DNA from: Candidatus Rifleibacteriota bacterium
GTDB lineage: Bacteria > Muiribacteriota > Ozemobacteria > Ozemobacterales > Ozemobacteraceae
Reading direction: 5' to 3'
DNA length: 64,000 bases
Assembly (NCBI GenBank): GCA_015232575.1
Contig: JADFZL010000004.1
Coordinates: 202,381 to 266,380 of the forward strand
In this document: piece after piece, positions 1 through 9,302 of the stretch
How the letters are laid out: each line of letters begins with the position of its first letter
Position numbering within the stretch: position 1 is the first letter of the stretch
Made by a program: the position numbers and the translations under genes
The notes under the pieces: model-generated
The model's input: the letters and a program-made list of their open reading frames with translations, nothing else
The model's database searches: none
Told to the model about the DNA's origin: nothing

Positions 1-37
1 TTTATACTGGTTCAATTCCCGCATAATTTCGTCGAGC

Positions 38-1444
38 TTATTTGCCAGACTCAGGCGATATATTTTTCATGTGTTCACGTATTTTTCCGGCTAGTTTAGT
101 ATTTTTTTCCTTTTCGGCAGATTTCAGTAAAGGCACAAGCATTTTGTCCGGACTGTCAATTATTCCTGCAGAAGAAGCTATGACGATATAATGGAACTCT
201 ATTTCCGGGTTATCCTGGGAATTTTTTCTCGCTTCAATGATTTCTGTGAGAGCTTCATTTTTGAAACCATTCTTGTAATAAGCCCAGGCGAGTGTATCTT
301 TGATAAAAGGCGTATTTGGAACAATTTCATTTGCTTTTTTTGCCATGCTCAAAGCTTTCTGCTTTTCCATGTCGCATTCGAGAAGGGTAAAGGCAAGATT
401 GTTCAGAATCGATGCATTTCCAGGCTCAATTTCCAGCATTTTTCTGTATGCGAATATTGATTTTTCGGATAAATCCATTTTCATGGCAATTTCAGCGAAT
501 CTGGCCAGGACAAGCATTTCTTTTGGTTTCAGCGAAACAGCTTGTGATGCAAGTTCAAGCGCTGTAATCATGTTGCCTGCATTTTCTTCGGCCATGCTGA
601 GAGAAGTCATGTACAAGGGGTTTTGAGGTGAAAGTTTATTTGCTGAGTGAAGATCTTCAAGTGCGCTTTTCAATGCATCGGTGTTTCCGGAAATACTGAG
701 TGCAAGATTTATTGATCCGCGGAAATAAAGTGCCTGGTGAGAACTCGGATTAGCCTTCAACGCAGCTTCGAAAGAGGAAAGTGCCTTCCTGGCCATTCCG
801 CCATTCAGAAACATTTTTCCAGATGCAACTTTTCTCTGTTCGACAGAAATGACAGATGCAACCCAGATGTACAAAATTACGAAAACCAGTGCAATCAACT
901 GAGGTGCTTTTTTTTCATAAAAGGTTGGAGTTTGCCCCGCCGAAGCTCTTCTGTCGCATGCTGCAAGAGCAATTGAACCAAGTAGAAATGCCGGCAGGAA
1001 GAACGAAAAAACCAGGCCCAGCCGGAAAGTTGATGCAGCAGTAAAATCAAACTGGCTGATTTTTTCCTGTCCGATCATTTCAAAAATCGGATAAGAAAGA
1101 ATTTCTGAAAAGACATAGAATAAAACTCCCATTACTCCGCATTTCCAGGGCGTGTAACCGGCTATCGGTTGTGCACTGCTTCTTAAAAGCGACCAGTAAA
1201 GAGTTAAAAATACGATATAGAGCATTGCAACAAACATTCCGAAGTCGATTCCGCCGTTAAGCGGGTTGTGATGCTGCAGGTCGGCAAAAATTGCAATTGC
1301 AAAAATAATCAGTGCAGCAGGAGTTGCCAACATCAGCCGCATCGGATTATTGATCAGATGCGTTTCTTGTTTCAACTCCTGCTTCAACTCCTGATTTGAG
1401 TCAGGATTTAATTCAGGTTCAGAAAATTGTTTGTCGTCCGTCAT
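38..1444 (-). CDS. TPR-repeat integral membrane protein
   Basis: This 468-residue protein has a polar, Glu/Gln-rich N-terminus of about 34 residues, then five hydrophobic segments (roughly residues 35-55, 68-88, 104-124, 145-165 and 184-203). From about residue 215 to the end it is a soluble alpha-helical region made of degenerate tetratricopeptide repeats, with typical pieces such as ALYFRGSINLAL, ILNNLAFTLLEC and DTLAWAYYKNG. TPR domains usually act as protein-protein scaffolds, so a membrane-anchored assembly or adaptor role is likely, but no specific function can be named. Its ATG directly abuts the stop codon of the upstream asparaginase gene (TAAATG), so the two are probably co-transcribed and translationally coupled. 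Confidence 0.85.
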   Translation of the reverse strand: MTDDKQFSEPELNPDSNQELKQELKQETHLINNPMRLMLATPAALIIFAIAIFADLQHHNPLNGGIDFGMFVAMLYIVFLTLYWSLLRSSAQPIAGYTPWKCGVMGVLFYVFSEILSYPIFEMIGQEKISQFDFTAASTFRLGLVFSFFLPAFLLGSIALAACDRRASAGQTPTFYEKKAPQLIALVFVILYIWVASVISVEQRKVASGKMFLNGGMARKALSSFEAALKANPSSHQALYFRGSINLALSISGNTDALKSALEDLHSANKLSPQNPLYMTSLSMAEENAGNMITALELASQAVSLKPKEMLVLARFAEIAMKMDLSEKSIFAYRKMLEIEPGNASILNNLAFTLLECDMEKQKALSMAKKANEIVPNTPFIKDTLAWAYYKNGFKNEALTEIIEARKNSQDNPEIEFHYIVIASSAGIIDSPDKMLVPLLKSAEKEKNTKLAGKIREHMKNISPESGK

Positions 1445-2455
1445 TTATCCACCTTCGTGAAGTTCGCCAAGAAATGATTTTTGCATAAGCGATTCAACTG
1501 TTTTCAGGTCATTTGTCTGTCCAAGTACCCACATCAGTTTTGCAAAAGTAGTTTCAGGGGTCATATCAATTGCCGGAATTGCTCCGGCATCAAGAGCTGC
1601 TCTTCCAACCTGGTATAATTCCATTTCTGTTGAACCGAAAAGACATTGAGTACATATAACTATCGGAACACCACTTTCAACGGTTCTTTGAATGACTGGT
1701 ACAAGTGAACGTCCCTCGGTTGGAATGTTTCCGGCTCCATAACCTTCCAGTACTATTCCAGAATGTTTTTCGGCAAGAAATGTTATTATATCGGGGTTCA
1801 TTCCTGGATAAACCGGTATCATTGCGACTGATTCATTTAAAAAAGGCTGAAAAAGCGGTTTGCGCCGTGAGCGAACACGCCGGTTTGGTTCGAGCCTTAT
1901 CGATAGTCCTATTGTGCCCAGTGGTGGAACATTCGCAGAAGTGAATGCCTGCAGATCAAATGCAGATGTCTTTTTTGCACGTGTTGCTTTGATTATGAGA
2001 CTTCCAAAAACGACAACCGGTTCTGCCAGGTCTGATATTGCAACTCTGAAAGCATTTATAAGATTCGCCCGGCCGTCTGAACCTGTTTCTTCAAGAGGCA
2101 CCTGTGATCCGGTGAATACTACGGGTTTGTCTGTTTCCTGGATCATGAATGAAATTGCTGCGGCAGTGTATGAAAGTGTGTCAGTTCCGTGTGTTACAAC
2201 GAAACCATCGTAGTCATTCCAGCGTTCATACAGAGCTTTCGCAATTTCCGGCCAGAGCGATGGCAGGATATTGCTTGAATCAGTATTGGCAAGCGGCAGA
2301 AAATCCATTTCAGCAAGTTGCGCTATTTCCGGAATCCGCTGAATAATCGAGTCAGCAGCCGAACACGGTACCAGGCCTTTTTCCGGGTCAGTTACCATGG
2401 TAATTGTTCCACCAGTTGTCAGTAATAGAATTCGTGGTTTTGTACCAGATTTCAT
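1445..2455 (-). CDS. ansA: L-asparaginase (type I/AnsA-like)
   Basis: The enzyme hydrolyses L-asparagine to aspartate and ammonia. The 336 residues carry both family signatures: TTGGTI at 13-18 with the nucleophilic Thr, and HGTDT at 89-93 with the second catalytic Thr-Asp pair. A TDSS element at 58-61 forms part of the substrate pocket, and the conserved Lys lies in the KATRAKK stretch near 165. No signal peptide is seen, so it should be cytoplasmic. The length matches bacterial type I asparaginases. The related tRNA amidotransferase subunit GatD is less likely because no GatE partner is adjacent. A purine-rich GGGATGA precedes the ATG. It lies 131 bp downstream of mlaD, separated by a repeat-rich spacer, and runs directly into the TPR gene. 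Confidence 0.9.
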   Translation of the reverse strand: MKSGTKPRILLLTTGGTITMVTDPEKGLVPCSAADSIIQRIPEIAQLAEMDFLPLANTDSSNILPSLWPEIAKALYERWNDYDGFVVTHGTDTLSYTAAAISFMIQETDKPVVFTGSQVPLEETGSDGRANLINAFRVAISDLAEPVVVFGSLIIKATRAKKTSAFDLQAFTSANVPPLGTIGLSIRLEPNRRVRSRRKPLFQPFLNESVAMIPVYPGMNPDIITFLAEKHSGIVLEGYGAGNIPTEGRSLVPVIQRTVESGVPIVICTQCLFGSTEMELYQVGRAALDAGAIPAIDMTPETTFAKLMWVLGQTNDLKTVESLMQKSFLGELHEGG

Positions 2456-2493
2456 TTTATCATCCCGCTTATCAAAAGTGCACTAAAACTTTC

Positions 2494-2580
2494 TTTCTCC
2501 GCGTCTCCGCGTCTCTGCGTCTCCGCGTGATCACTTTCTTGCTGTCTTTCTCTTGCTTCTCACGCAGTGACGCGCGTCTT
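2494..2580. repeat. Dispersed CCGCGTCTCTGCGT-type short repeat
   Basis: The spacer between mlaD and ansA contains tandem degenerate copies of a 9-base unit (CTCCGCGT / CTCTGCGT) at 2494-2530. A partly inverted echo, CACGCAGTGACGCG, follows at 2561-2575. A closely related block lies at about 48930-48965. I recognise this as one of the low-complexity repeat types scattered through intergenic regions of many environmental bacteria; its function is unknown. Confidence 0.6.
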
Positions 2581-2586
2581 CATTCA

Positions 2587-3969
2587 TCAGAATTTATATT
2601 CAAGTCCGAAGTTAATGTCTTTTTCCCTTGCAATATCATCGACTCTCAACTGCAGAATCAGACCTGGTTTGAATATATATGCACTAGTAAATCTTACTTT
2701 TGGATCGCGAGTATCAATGAAATCAACACTGTAACTGATGTTGTCTGCCCATCTGTAATCCACACCAAGTCCAACTTTTGATGAAATTACTCCACCGCGT
2801 TTTATCAGTTTTGATTGCGCGTCTCTTGCAAGCATAAGATTGAATAACGGGTCGCCGCCAATATCTTCCACGCCCAGTCTGTAAAAGTTATTTTCATTGG
2901 GGTAGATGTCAAGCATCAGATCAGAGAAGAATACGTCGTCTTCCTTGTTATATCTAAGCAGATACTTGAAGTCAATTCTTGTCTGCTTGATGTTCACAAA
3001 GACTTTGTCTACTGCCTGAGCTATTTTGTGAGCATCATCAAGACTTGTTTTGATCTTCTTTCTTATATCCTTTTCAATGATTATTTCCTTAACTTCGTTT
3101 GTAATCTCTTTGGCATTATCACTGGCTTTTTTGAGAGATTCAACTGAAGCTTTCATATTATCAGTCATTTTATTGTCGCGATTCAATTCTTCAATCAGTT
3201 TGTCAATTCTACTTGAGACCTGTTTGATGTTATTCAGCATTTCTCTGATTGTTGTTTTATTTTCAGTGGAAATATCATTCAGATTCTTTCCGAAATTCCT
3301 CAGATTGATAATCAATTCTCTTATATTTTCACGACTTTTTCCAATTTCATCGTCAACGTTTGCCATTACATTATCAAGATGTGCAACGATACTGTCAATG
3401 CGTGTTTTTACAGATTCTATCATTTCCTTGATGTTTTCTGAACTCAGTTCTGCATTTTTCAGGAAATTCTTGGCACTCTGTTTCATTTCCGGATCACCGA
3501 TAACATCACGTGCAGATGAGACAAGCCCCTTTAAACGTTTCAACAACTCATTTCCCTGCTCAAACAGCTCTTCCATTCGGGTCGGGTCTGTACCGGTAAC
3601 TTCGCGGTCACGCTGTACATAAGGAGCGGTATAATCACGCGTTGGAATAATTTCCAGAAATTTTTCACCCATGAGACCTGATGCACCAATTGTAAATGTG
3701 CTTCCCATGCGTATAAGGTGCTGCGCATCTTTAATGTAGCAGTGAACACGCACCTTGTCGTCGATTATTTCAATTTTTTCAACTTTTCCTATTTTAACGC
3801 CTGACATCAGTACAGACGAGCCAGGAGTCAGTCCGTTGACTGAATAGAATGTCACCTTGAACCTGTACCCGGCTTCCCGGAAGCCAATGTCTCCAATGAC
3901 AAATACCATGTATGCCAGAAGCAGCAGTGCAAAAAATGTAATTATTCCAACTTTTACTGAAGAGCTCAT
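2587..3969 (-). CDS. mlaD: MCE-domain lipid transport protein (MlaD-like)
   Basis: This is the periplasmic lipid-binding component of the Mla-type ABC system, anchored in the inner membrane. The 460 residues comprise a single N-terminal transmembrane helix (about 8-26), one MCE domain (about 35-115, with YSVNGLTPGSSVLMSGVKIG and ASGLMGEKFLEI), a long coiled coil (about 135-330), and a beta-rich C-terminal region ending in Phe. That tail is much longer than in E. coli MlaD (183 residues), as in the long-tailed MCE proteins of many non-proteobacterial diderms, where it may help bridge the periplasm. A good Shine-Dalgarno (AAGGAG) lies 5 bases before the ATG. It sits directly downstream of mlaF in the same operon. 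Confidence 0.9.
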   Translation of the reverse strand: MSSSVKVGIITFFALLLLAYMVFVIGDIGFREAGYRFKVTFYSVNGLTPGSSVLMSGVKIGKVEKIEIIDDKVRVHCYIKDAQHLIRMGSTFTIGASGLMGEKFLEIIPTRDYTAPYVQRDREVTGTDPTRMEELFEQGNELLKRLKGLVSSARDVIGDPEMKQSAKNFLKNAELSSENIKEMIESVKTRIDSIVAHLDNVMANVDDEIGKSRENIRELIINLRNFGKNLNDISTENKTTIREMLNNIKQVSSRIDKLIEELNRDNKMTDNMKASVESLKKASDNAKEITNEVKEIIIEKDIRKKIKTSLDDAHKIAQAVDKVFVNIKQTRIDFKYLLRYNKEDDVFFSDLMLDIYPNENNFYRLGVEDIGGDPLFNLMLARDAQSKLIKRGGVISSKVGLGVDYRWADNISYSVDFIDTRDPKVRFTSAYIFKPGLILQLRVDDIAREKDINFGLEYKF

Positions 3970-3984
3970 TGTTTCTCCTTATTG

Positions 3985-4731
3985 TTACAGAAGCGTCATT
4001 GGTCCCCGGGCTTCGCCTTTAATAAACTGCTGGACGAGGGGATTCTGTGAATTTATAATTTCATCCTTGGTTCCTATTGCAACAATTTCTCCGCCGTAAT
4101 GCAAAGCCATTCTGTCACATATTCTGTATGCCGAATTCAGATCATGGGTTACAACAATAGATGTAACTCCAAGGCGCTTTTTCAGGCTAAGGTTCAATTC
4201 ATCAATTGCACAAGTCATGATTGGGTCCAGTCCGGTTGTTGGTTCGTCATACAGTATTATTTCAGGTTCCATTGCAATTGCTCGTGCCAGGCCAACTCTT
4301 TTTCTCATTCCGCCAGAGAGCTCTGATGGCATGAGATGGTTTGACCCAGGCATTCCTACCCATTCAAGCTTTTCTGAAACAATATGATGAATCGCATTTG
4401 AATCAATCTGAGTGTGCTTTCTCAGGGCAAATGCAATATTTTCTTCAACTGTAAGCGAATCAAAGAGTGCAGCAGATTGAAACAGCATTCCCATGCGCAT
4501 TCTAAGTGAATCAAGCCGACTCTGATTGAATTTGGTAATATCTTCCCCGTCAATCAGAATTTGTCCGGAATCTGGTTTAAGAAGTCCTATTATGTGTTTT
4601 AATAGAACACTTTTTCCACATCCGGATGGACCAAGAATTACAAGAGTCTCACCGTTGTAAATCTTCAGGTTGATTCCCTTGAGGACTTCTTTTGTCCCGA
4701 ATTTTTTACAGATATTCGATATGATTATCAT
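3985..4731 (-). CDS. mlaF: ABC transporter ATPase (MlaF-like)
   Basis: This cytoplasmic ATPase energises the Mla lipid transporter. The 248 residues contain Walker A GPSGCGKS (34-41), the Q-loop in MLFQSAALF, the ABC signature LSGGM (138-142), Walker B IILYDEP with the catalytic Glu at 163, the D-loop, and the switch His in VVTHD. The Phe-Asp-Ser segment after the Q-loop and the truncated signature with Met after LSGG are typical of the MlaF/MKL subfamily. The ATG overlaps the stop codon of mlaE by 4 bases, indicating translational coupling. Confidence 0.93.
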   Translation of the reverse strand: MIIISNICKKFGTKEVLKGINLKIYNGETLVILGPSGCGKSVLLKHIIGLLKPDSGQILIDGEDITKFNQSRLDSLRMRMGMLFQSAALFDSLTVEENIAFALRKHTQIDSNAIHHIVSEKLEWVGMPGSNHLMPSELSGGMRKRVGLARAIAMEPEIILYDEPTTGLDPIMTCAIDELNLSLKKRLGVTSIVVTHDLNSAYRICDRMALHYGGEIVAIGTKDEIINSQNPLVQQFIKGEARGPMTLL

Positions 4732-5519
4732 TCTAAGTATGTCGTATTGAAATTATTTATTCCAACAGTCAGAAAGTAATTAACTGCCAGAATCATCATG
4801 ATTGCAAGAACGACTGCTCCTGTTGTGCTTTTTCCAACGCCCTCAGCTCCATTTTCAGTAGTAAAACCTTTATAGCATCCGATTATTCCAATTATTGCCC
4901 CGAATGCAACTGCTTTTAGAATTCCGCCCATCAGGTCACAGACTCTCAGATTCTGCAGAATCGAATCTCTGAAAGTGGAAAGAGTGAGCCCTATCTGATA
5001 AATCGCGACAATTGAGCCACCAATCATTCCAACGACATTTGTAAAAATAGTGAGAATCCCGAGCATGATAGTGCATCCGAGAAATCTTGGAACAACAAGA
5101 TATTCAACCGGATTAGCAGCCATTGTTTCGAGAGCGTCAATCTGTTCTGTGATTTTCATGGTTCCAAGTTCTGCGGCAATAGAACTTCCCACACGCCCTG
5201 CAACTACGATTGCTGTTAAAATTGGCGCAAGTTCTCTTGCCATTGCCATGCTTACGACGCCGCCAACGTATCTCTGAGCACCAAGTTGTGCAAACTGATA
5301 TCCAATTTGTACAACAAGAACTGCGCCGGTGGAAAAGCCTGTAATTGCAACCATCGGCAGCGAATCTACTCCAATTCTCGACATCTGATCAAGAAGGTTT
5401 TTATAGCTGAATTTTCCAGAGGTAATTCCATGCCACGTCCAATAGAGCGTTTGCATAAGAAGTATGCTCTGATTGCCGAGCATTTCCAGAAAATCTTTTG
5501 TCAATTGAGTCAGAAACAT
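4728..5519 (-). CDS. mlaE: ABC transporter permease (MlaE-like)
   Basis: This is the inner-membrane permease of the Mla lipid transport complex, 263 residues, matching the family length. After an amphipathic N-terminal helix come the typical five or six hydrophobic segments. The hallmark central block is present: RELAPILTAIVVAGRVGSS followed by AELGTMKITEQIDALETM and NPVEYLVVPRF. The C-terminal GAEGVGKSTTGAVV stretch is also conserved in MlaE. It lies one base downstream of the S55 peptidase gene and overlaps mlaF by 4 bases. Confidence 0.93.
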   Translation of the reverse strand: MFLTQLTKDFLEMLGNQSILLMQTLYWTWHGITSGKFSYKNLLDQMSRIGVDSLPMVAITGFSTGAVLVVQIGYQFAQLGAQRYVGGVVSMAMARELAPILTAIVVAGRVGSSIAAELGTMKITEQIDALETMAANPVEYLVVPRFLGCTIMLGILTIFTNVVGMIGGSIVAIYQIGLTLSTFRDSILQNLRVCDLMGGILKAVAFGAIIGIIGCYKGFTTENGAEGVGKSTTGAVVLAIMMILAVNYFLTVGINNFNTTYLE

Positions 5520-5520
5520 T

Positions 5521-7410
5521 TCAGTCCTCGCTCAGGGAAATTATTGTATCAACACTTCCGACAATTGCCCAGTTTGTGGGCATTGTGTGAAAGTCTTTGC
5601 CATTCAATTTTATCTTCTTTTCGAAGTCGTCTTCGCTTGATAGATAAAACATGAGATCAGAATTCTTTGGAGAATCGCTCCAGTCATTGATAATCTGTGC
5701 AAAATTTTCCCTGGGCAATTCTTCATTCTTTATGTCTTTGGAAGACTTCTGCGGTTTTCCTGATATTGGATCAGCAGTAGCTTCACCTTCTGACTCCTGA
5801 TTTCGATTCGAAATTCCTGAAACGGTGAGCCTCAGATTTTCTTTGCCTATATCAGTTGGAATTGGCAGTTTTGCTTTCTGTACAAGACTTTTTTCCCGAT
5901 AGGGGCGTAATGTTACCCATACTTCAAGGGTTCCACCCGGAGTCACTGAAGTGTTTTTTACTTCAACTTTTTCGATAGTCATTGTTTTGCGTTTCTTTTC
6001 AATTTCAATTCTCAGTGCAAGTTTTGTTGGAGTTACTTCTTCAATTTCATTTTCCAGGAGCATTTCAACAATTGAATTTACTTCTGATATTATTGAACTT
6101 ACAATATCAGTTCTTGAGTAAAAAAGATTCTCTTTACGGCATGAATACTTGTTTCCTTTGTTATTTGAGCACTCCATTGTAATACCCAGAAGCGCTGTAC
6201 CTTCTCCCGAACGGTCTATAACTCCTTCAATAGCCTGCAATACCGTTGATTCAAGAATTGTTCCCAACACACCAGGGTCTTTTACCACCTGAAAGTTTAT
6301 TGATCTGTTTCGTTTGATGTCCTTGTCAATAACTTCCAGCTGAACAGGTATCATTTCCGGAAATCTGCCGAGCTCTCCGGCGATACCTTTTTCCCTGTCC
6401 TGAGTGATTATGCCGATAATGTCTGTTGGAGCGCCAACTTTAAAGGGCATCTGAACACTGGAAAAACAGTGATAAATGTGTGCCTGAGTCATCAGATATG
6501 AGACATTGCCTTTTTTAAGAAATGGATGTGCAAACGCAAGAATCTTTTTTCCGTCGCGGTAAGTAAGTGTTCCGAGAGTTGTCAGATTTATGTCGCCTCT
6601 GGCAAGCTGTACGCCGATGGCGATGCCGGGTTCAACTGAGTCAGATGATATGAGGGGCGTGCTTTGAGAAGTTTGTGTTGCGAAATTCTGAGGCGCAGAA
6701 GCTGTTTTCTGTTTGTTTACGGTTTGTTCAGTGACAACCTGAATCCCTCTTTTTCTGAAACGGCTTGTAAGAAGATCTGAAGCTCTTCCCCATAAACCTT
6801 GAACAACAGCCGGCGAAGAGGCTCTAACGAAGACCAGGTCATTATCTGATAATTTGAGATTCTCAACAATAGAATAATCCGGAACTTCCCAGATTGAATT
6901 TACATTTTTTCCGGCAAGTTCTACTTTCTGTTCACAGTTCCATTTAACCGGTTTATCGGGAAGTCTTGCCTGCAAAGGATAATCCCAGATTTCGAGCATT
7001 TCTTCTATCGGAGTGACAAGTCCTACTGTGTGGTCTGTCATTACCCAGCCCGAACTTAAGCCGCCAATTATTTTTCCGTTAACATAAATCGGACTGCCGC
7101 TCATGCCTGCTGCGATTCCACCAGCTTCAGAGATTACAGTTCCCGAAACCCTTACCAGGATTGACTTTCCTGTAATAAGTACATTTTCATTTATCTTGTT
7201 ATTTACAAGAGTTCCCATAACTTCGACGTTAAAGGTCTCGATTTCCCGTCCTTGAATAACAGTTTTTCCGATCCCCTTCATTCCGGTTTTGACGTCTTTC
7301 AGCGGCATGATATCATCGTATGACAAAACCGCCGAATTCATGCATGAAAAGATCATCAGCAGAGAAGCGAATAATAAAGGCGTTTTACTTTTTTGTAATA
7401 ATAAGAGCAT
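5521..7410 (-). CDS. Exported SpoIVB-type (S55) peptidase-domain protein
   Basis: This 629-residue protein starts with a signal peptide or membrane anchor (residues 1-30). An S55 peptidase domain follows: the block around GGIAAGMSGSPIYVNGKIIGGL (98-119) contains the GMSGSP nucleophile-serine motif of SpoIVB, and TVGLVTPIEEML is the usual downstream element. The middle region (about 270-420) is a conserved extension (FAHPFLKKG, LEVIDKDIKRNRSINFQV) seen in long non-sporulation S55 proteins. The C-terminal third is beta-rich with a Glu/Lys-rich linker. It overlaps the upstream glycosidase gene by 26 bases and ends one base before mlaE, so a periplasmic processing or chaperone-like role alongside lipid transport is possible. 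That link is inference from position. Confidence 0.82.
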   Translation of the reverse strand: MLLLLQKSKTPLLFASLLMIFSCMNSAVLSYDDIMPLKDVKTGMKGIGKTVIQGREIETFNVEVMGTLVNNKINENVLITGKSILVRVSGTVISEAGGIAAGMSGSPIYVNGKIIGGLSSGWVMTDHTVGLVTPIEEMLEIWDYPLQARLPDKPVKWNCEQKVELAGKNVNSIWEVPDYSIVENLKLSDNDLVFVRASSPAVVQGLWGRASDLLTSRFRKRGIQVVTEQTVNKQKTASAPQNFATQTSQSTPLISSDSVEPGIAIGVQLARGDINLTTLGTLTYRDGKKILAFAHPFLKKGNVSYLMTQAHIYHCFSSVQMPFKVGAPTDIIGIITQDREKGIAGELGRFPEMIPVQLEVIDKDIKRNRSINFQVVKDPGVLGTILESTVLQAIEGVIDRSGEGTALLGITMECSNNKGNKYSCRKENLFYSRTDIVSSIISEVNSIVEMLLENEIEEVTPTKLALRIEIEKKRKTMTIEKVEVKNTSVTPGGTLEVWVTLRPYREKSLVQKAKLPIPTDIGKENLRLTVSGISNRNQESEGEATADPISGKPQKSSKDIKNEELPRENFAQIINDWSDSPKNSDLMFYLSSEDDFEKKIKLNGKDFHTMPTNWAIVGSVDTIISLSED

Positions 7411-9010
7411 TTGAAATAGGACGTTCCTTTCCGTCGGACGGTCGATTAACGATTTTTCCTCTTATGAACATTGAGGAAGATCCACCGCCGTCGAGATTCA
7501 TTGCCTGCCGACCTCCCAGATCTGCTATATAAGCGGCAAGTTCATTTAATGTCATACCCTTGCTTCTTGACGATCTTCCGTCAACAACGATCAGAAGAAT
7601 GTCACCGTCGCTTGTCTGAGCTACGGCTGTCCGGGGATGACGACCACTGCAGATAGATGAATCAAATTTTTCCTGACGCCCGGTAATTGAGATATTTCCG
7701 TCCAGAAGCAGTCTCGGACCACCGCAAATTGCGTGCATAATACGGTTCCATGGCTGACTTACACTGTAATCAAGGCGGATAACATCTCCGAGTCTGGCTT
7801 TCCTCAGAGAATCAGCTTTTTCTCCAGAGGCTGAAACAACAATTCCGTCAGGCGGAATCAGACTGTTTTCTCTGTTAATGGCAATTACTCGTTCCTGAGC
7901 CAGAATTAGTTCTACTCCATCGCCCGAAGTGAGCGTCCATTTTCCATACTCTGGTGTATAAATAATCAGTTTGTCTTCCTGTCTGGGTTGATTTATTCCA
8001 TCAATTCCGACTTTAACTGAGTCAATAATAAAATTACCGCTGAAATCCGGATTCCCAAAAACCGGAAGATTGTCCTGTGTCATTCCGAATACTGACCGGT
8101 TGTAAAGCGGAGAACTGATCAGACGCTTATTAATTATCAGAGTTCCGATAGGGTCTCCCTTTGGAGGAACGAAGTACGTTGCGTTGATCGCTGCAAGAGC
8201 TGAATGCCGACGGGAGATAGATGACAGGACTTCCCTCTGACATATTCCTTCGTTGGCAAGCACTGGATAAAGTGACAAACCAGCTGCTTTTGGATCAAAC
8301 TTAACAATAAATGCATCAGACAGACCACTGCCAGATTTTGGCCTGTCCTGAAAATACATCAGACCATCTTCAATGTAATCCGGATTTTCCAGTGGGAATG
8401 CATATTGACGATCTCTCAGCAGAATTTCAACTATTGGTAAATTTTCTGAGTTTGTTGCAATAAAAGCCTTTGAAATATACTGTTTCGGATACAAAATAAC
8501 TTCAGAATACTTTGAAGATGTATAAACTCTGTATTTCTTAAGATTCTCATTCAGAATTTTCGAGCAATCAGCAGAAATTGATGCAAGCCTGGGATAAAGC
8601 TTGATTCTAAGCATTGAGGTTGTGTAGTTTACTATTTCCAGGTCGGGTGCTGATGAGAAGACCATCTGAAGCTTTTGTCCTGCAGAATGTTCAAATGTCT
8701 GACATTTTTGAAGTATTACCTGGCTATTTTCCTGCTCCTTCAGATATTCAATTTCTGTTGGAACTGTTTCATAAGAATTATTTACAGCAGTTTGTGTGCT
8801 GATAATGCTTTCCTGCATTGTCGGGTTGACAAGTTCATTCTTGTCTGAAAAAGTTGAATCAACCGAATGTTCTGGCTCTTCCTGTGTAAACACAGGTGCA
8901 TCAACTGGCTCTGAACTCTTCAGGCTTGTCTCATGCAAAGATGACTGCTTGTGATATGCTCCTACCAGGAACATCTGTCCAAGCAGTAATAGAACAAAAT
9001 AGTATTTCAA
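7385..9010 (-). CDS. Exported phosphodiester glycosidase (NAGPA-like) family protein
   Basis: The C-terminal half of this 541-residue protein matches the phosphodiester glycosidase (NAGPA, formerly DUF2233) family. Seen are AAINATYFVPPKGDPIG, the RHPRTAVAQ block, VVDGRSSRSKGMTLNELAAYI, and the signature NLDGGGSSSM near residue 510. Family members cleave N-acetylglucosamine-phosphodiester or related exopolysaccharide bonds in the periplasm or wall. The N-terminus is a hydrophobic signal peptide, followed by a low-complexity linker to about residue 95 and a beta-rich segment resembling an AMIN-like domain. The first codon given is TTG, since no in-frame ATG exists upstream and a TTG start yields a proper signal sequence. 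It is the first gene of the minus-strand operon leading into the S55 peptidase and mlaEFD. Confidence 0.82.
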   Translation of the reverse strand: MKYYFVLLLLGQMFLVGAYHKQSSLHETSLKSSEPVDAPVFTQEEPEHSVDSTFSDKNELVNPTMQESIISTQTAVNNSYETVPTEIEYLKEQENSQVILQKCQTFEHSAGQKLQMVFSSAPDLEIVNYTTSMLRIKLYPRLASISADCSKILNENLKKYRVYTSSKYSEVILYPKQYISKAFIATNSENLPIVEILLRDRQYAFPLENPDYIEDGLMYFQDRPKSGSGLSDAFIVKFDPKAAGLSLYPVLANEGICQREVLSSISRRHSALAAINATYFVPPKGDPIGTLIINKRLISSPLYNRSVFGMTQDNLPVFGNPDFSGNFIIDSVKVGIDGINQPRQEDKLIIYTPEYGKWTLTSGDGVELILAQERVIAINRENSLIPPDGIVVSASGEKADSLRKARLGDVIRLDYSVSQPWNRIMHAICGGPRLLLDGNISITGRQEKFDSSICSGRHPRTAVAQTSDGDILLIVVDGRSSRSKGMTLNELAAYIADLGGRQAMNLDGGGSSSMFIRGKIVNRPSDGKERPISNALIITKK

Positions 9011-9302
9011 CGAAGTTTTGATACCATTTCCCCCGGAAATAACAAATAATCAGAATAACCTTCAACTCCTATCTATCGGCATACTTTAACAAAACTGATT
9101 AAATAAAATGCGCAGTAAATTTTTCAAAATTTGCTGTGATTGAAATTTATAAAATTCTTCTTTTCAAAGTTCATTGAAAAATGTATCATCATATACGTTA
9201 TTCGAAAATTGTCAGCGCAATACTGAAAATGATGAGGAGTGATCTTATCGGGATTAATTCTGGAAAACTGTTTATTATTGCGTTTTTTGTCTGGGGAAAA
9301 AA

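Noticed and set aside
3050..3622. 190-residue plus-strand open frame
   Set aside because: It lies wholly opposite the coiled-coil region of mlaD and has no ribosome-binding site; Ser/Leu-rich shadow of a Glu/Lys-rich coding strand.
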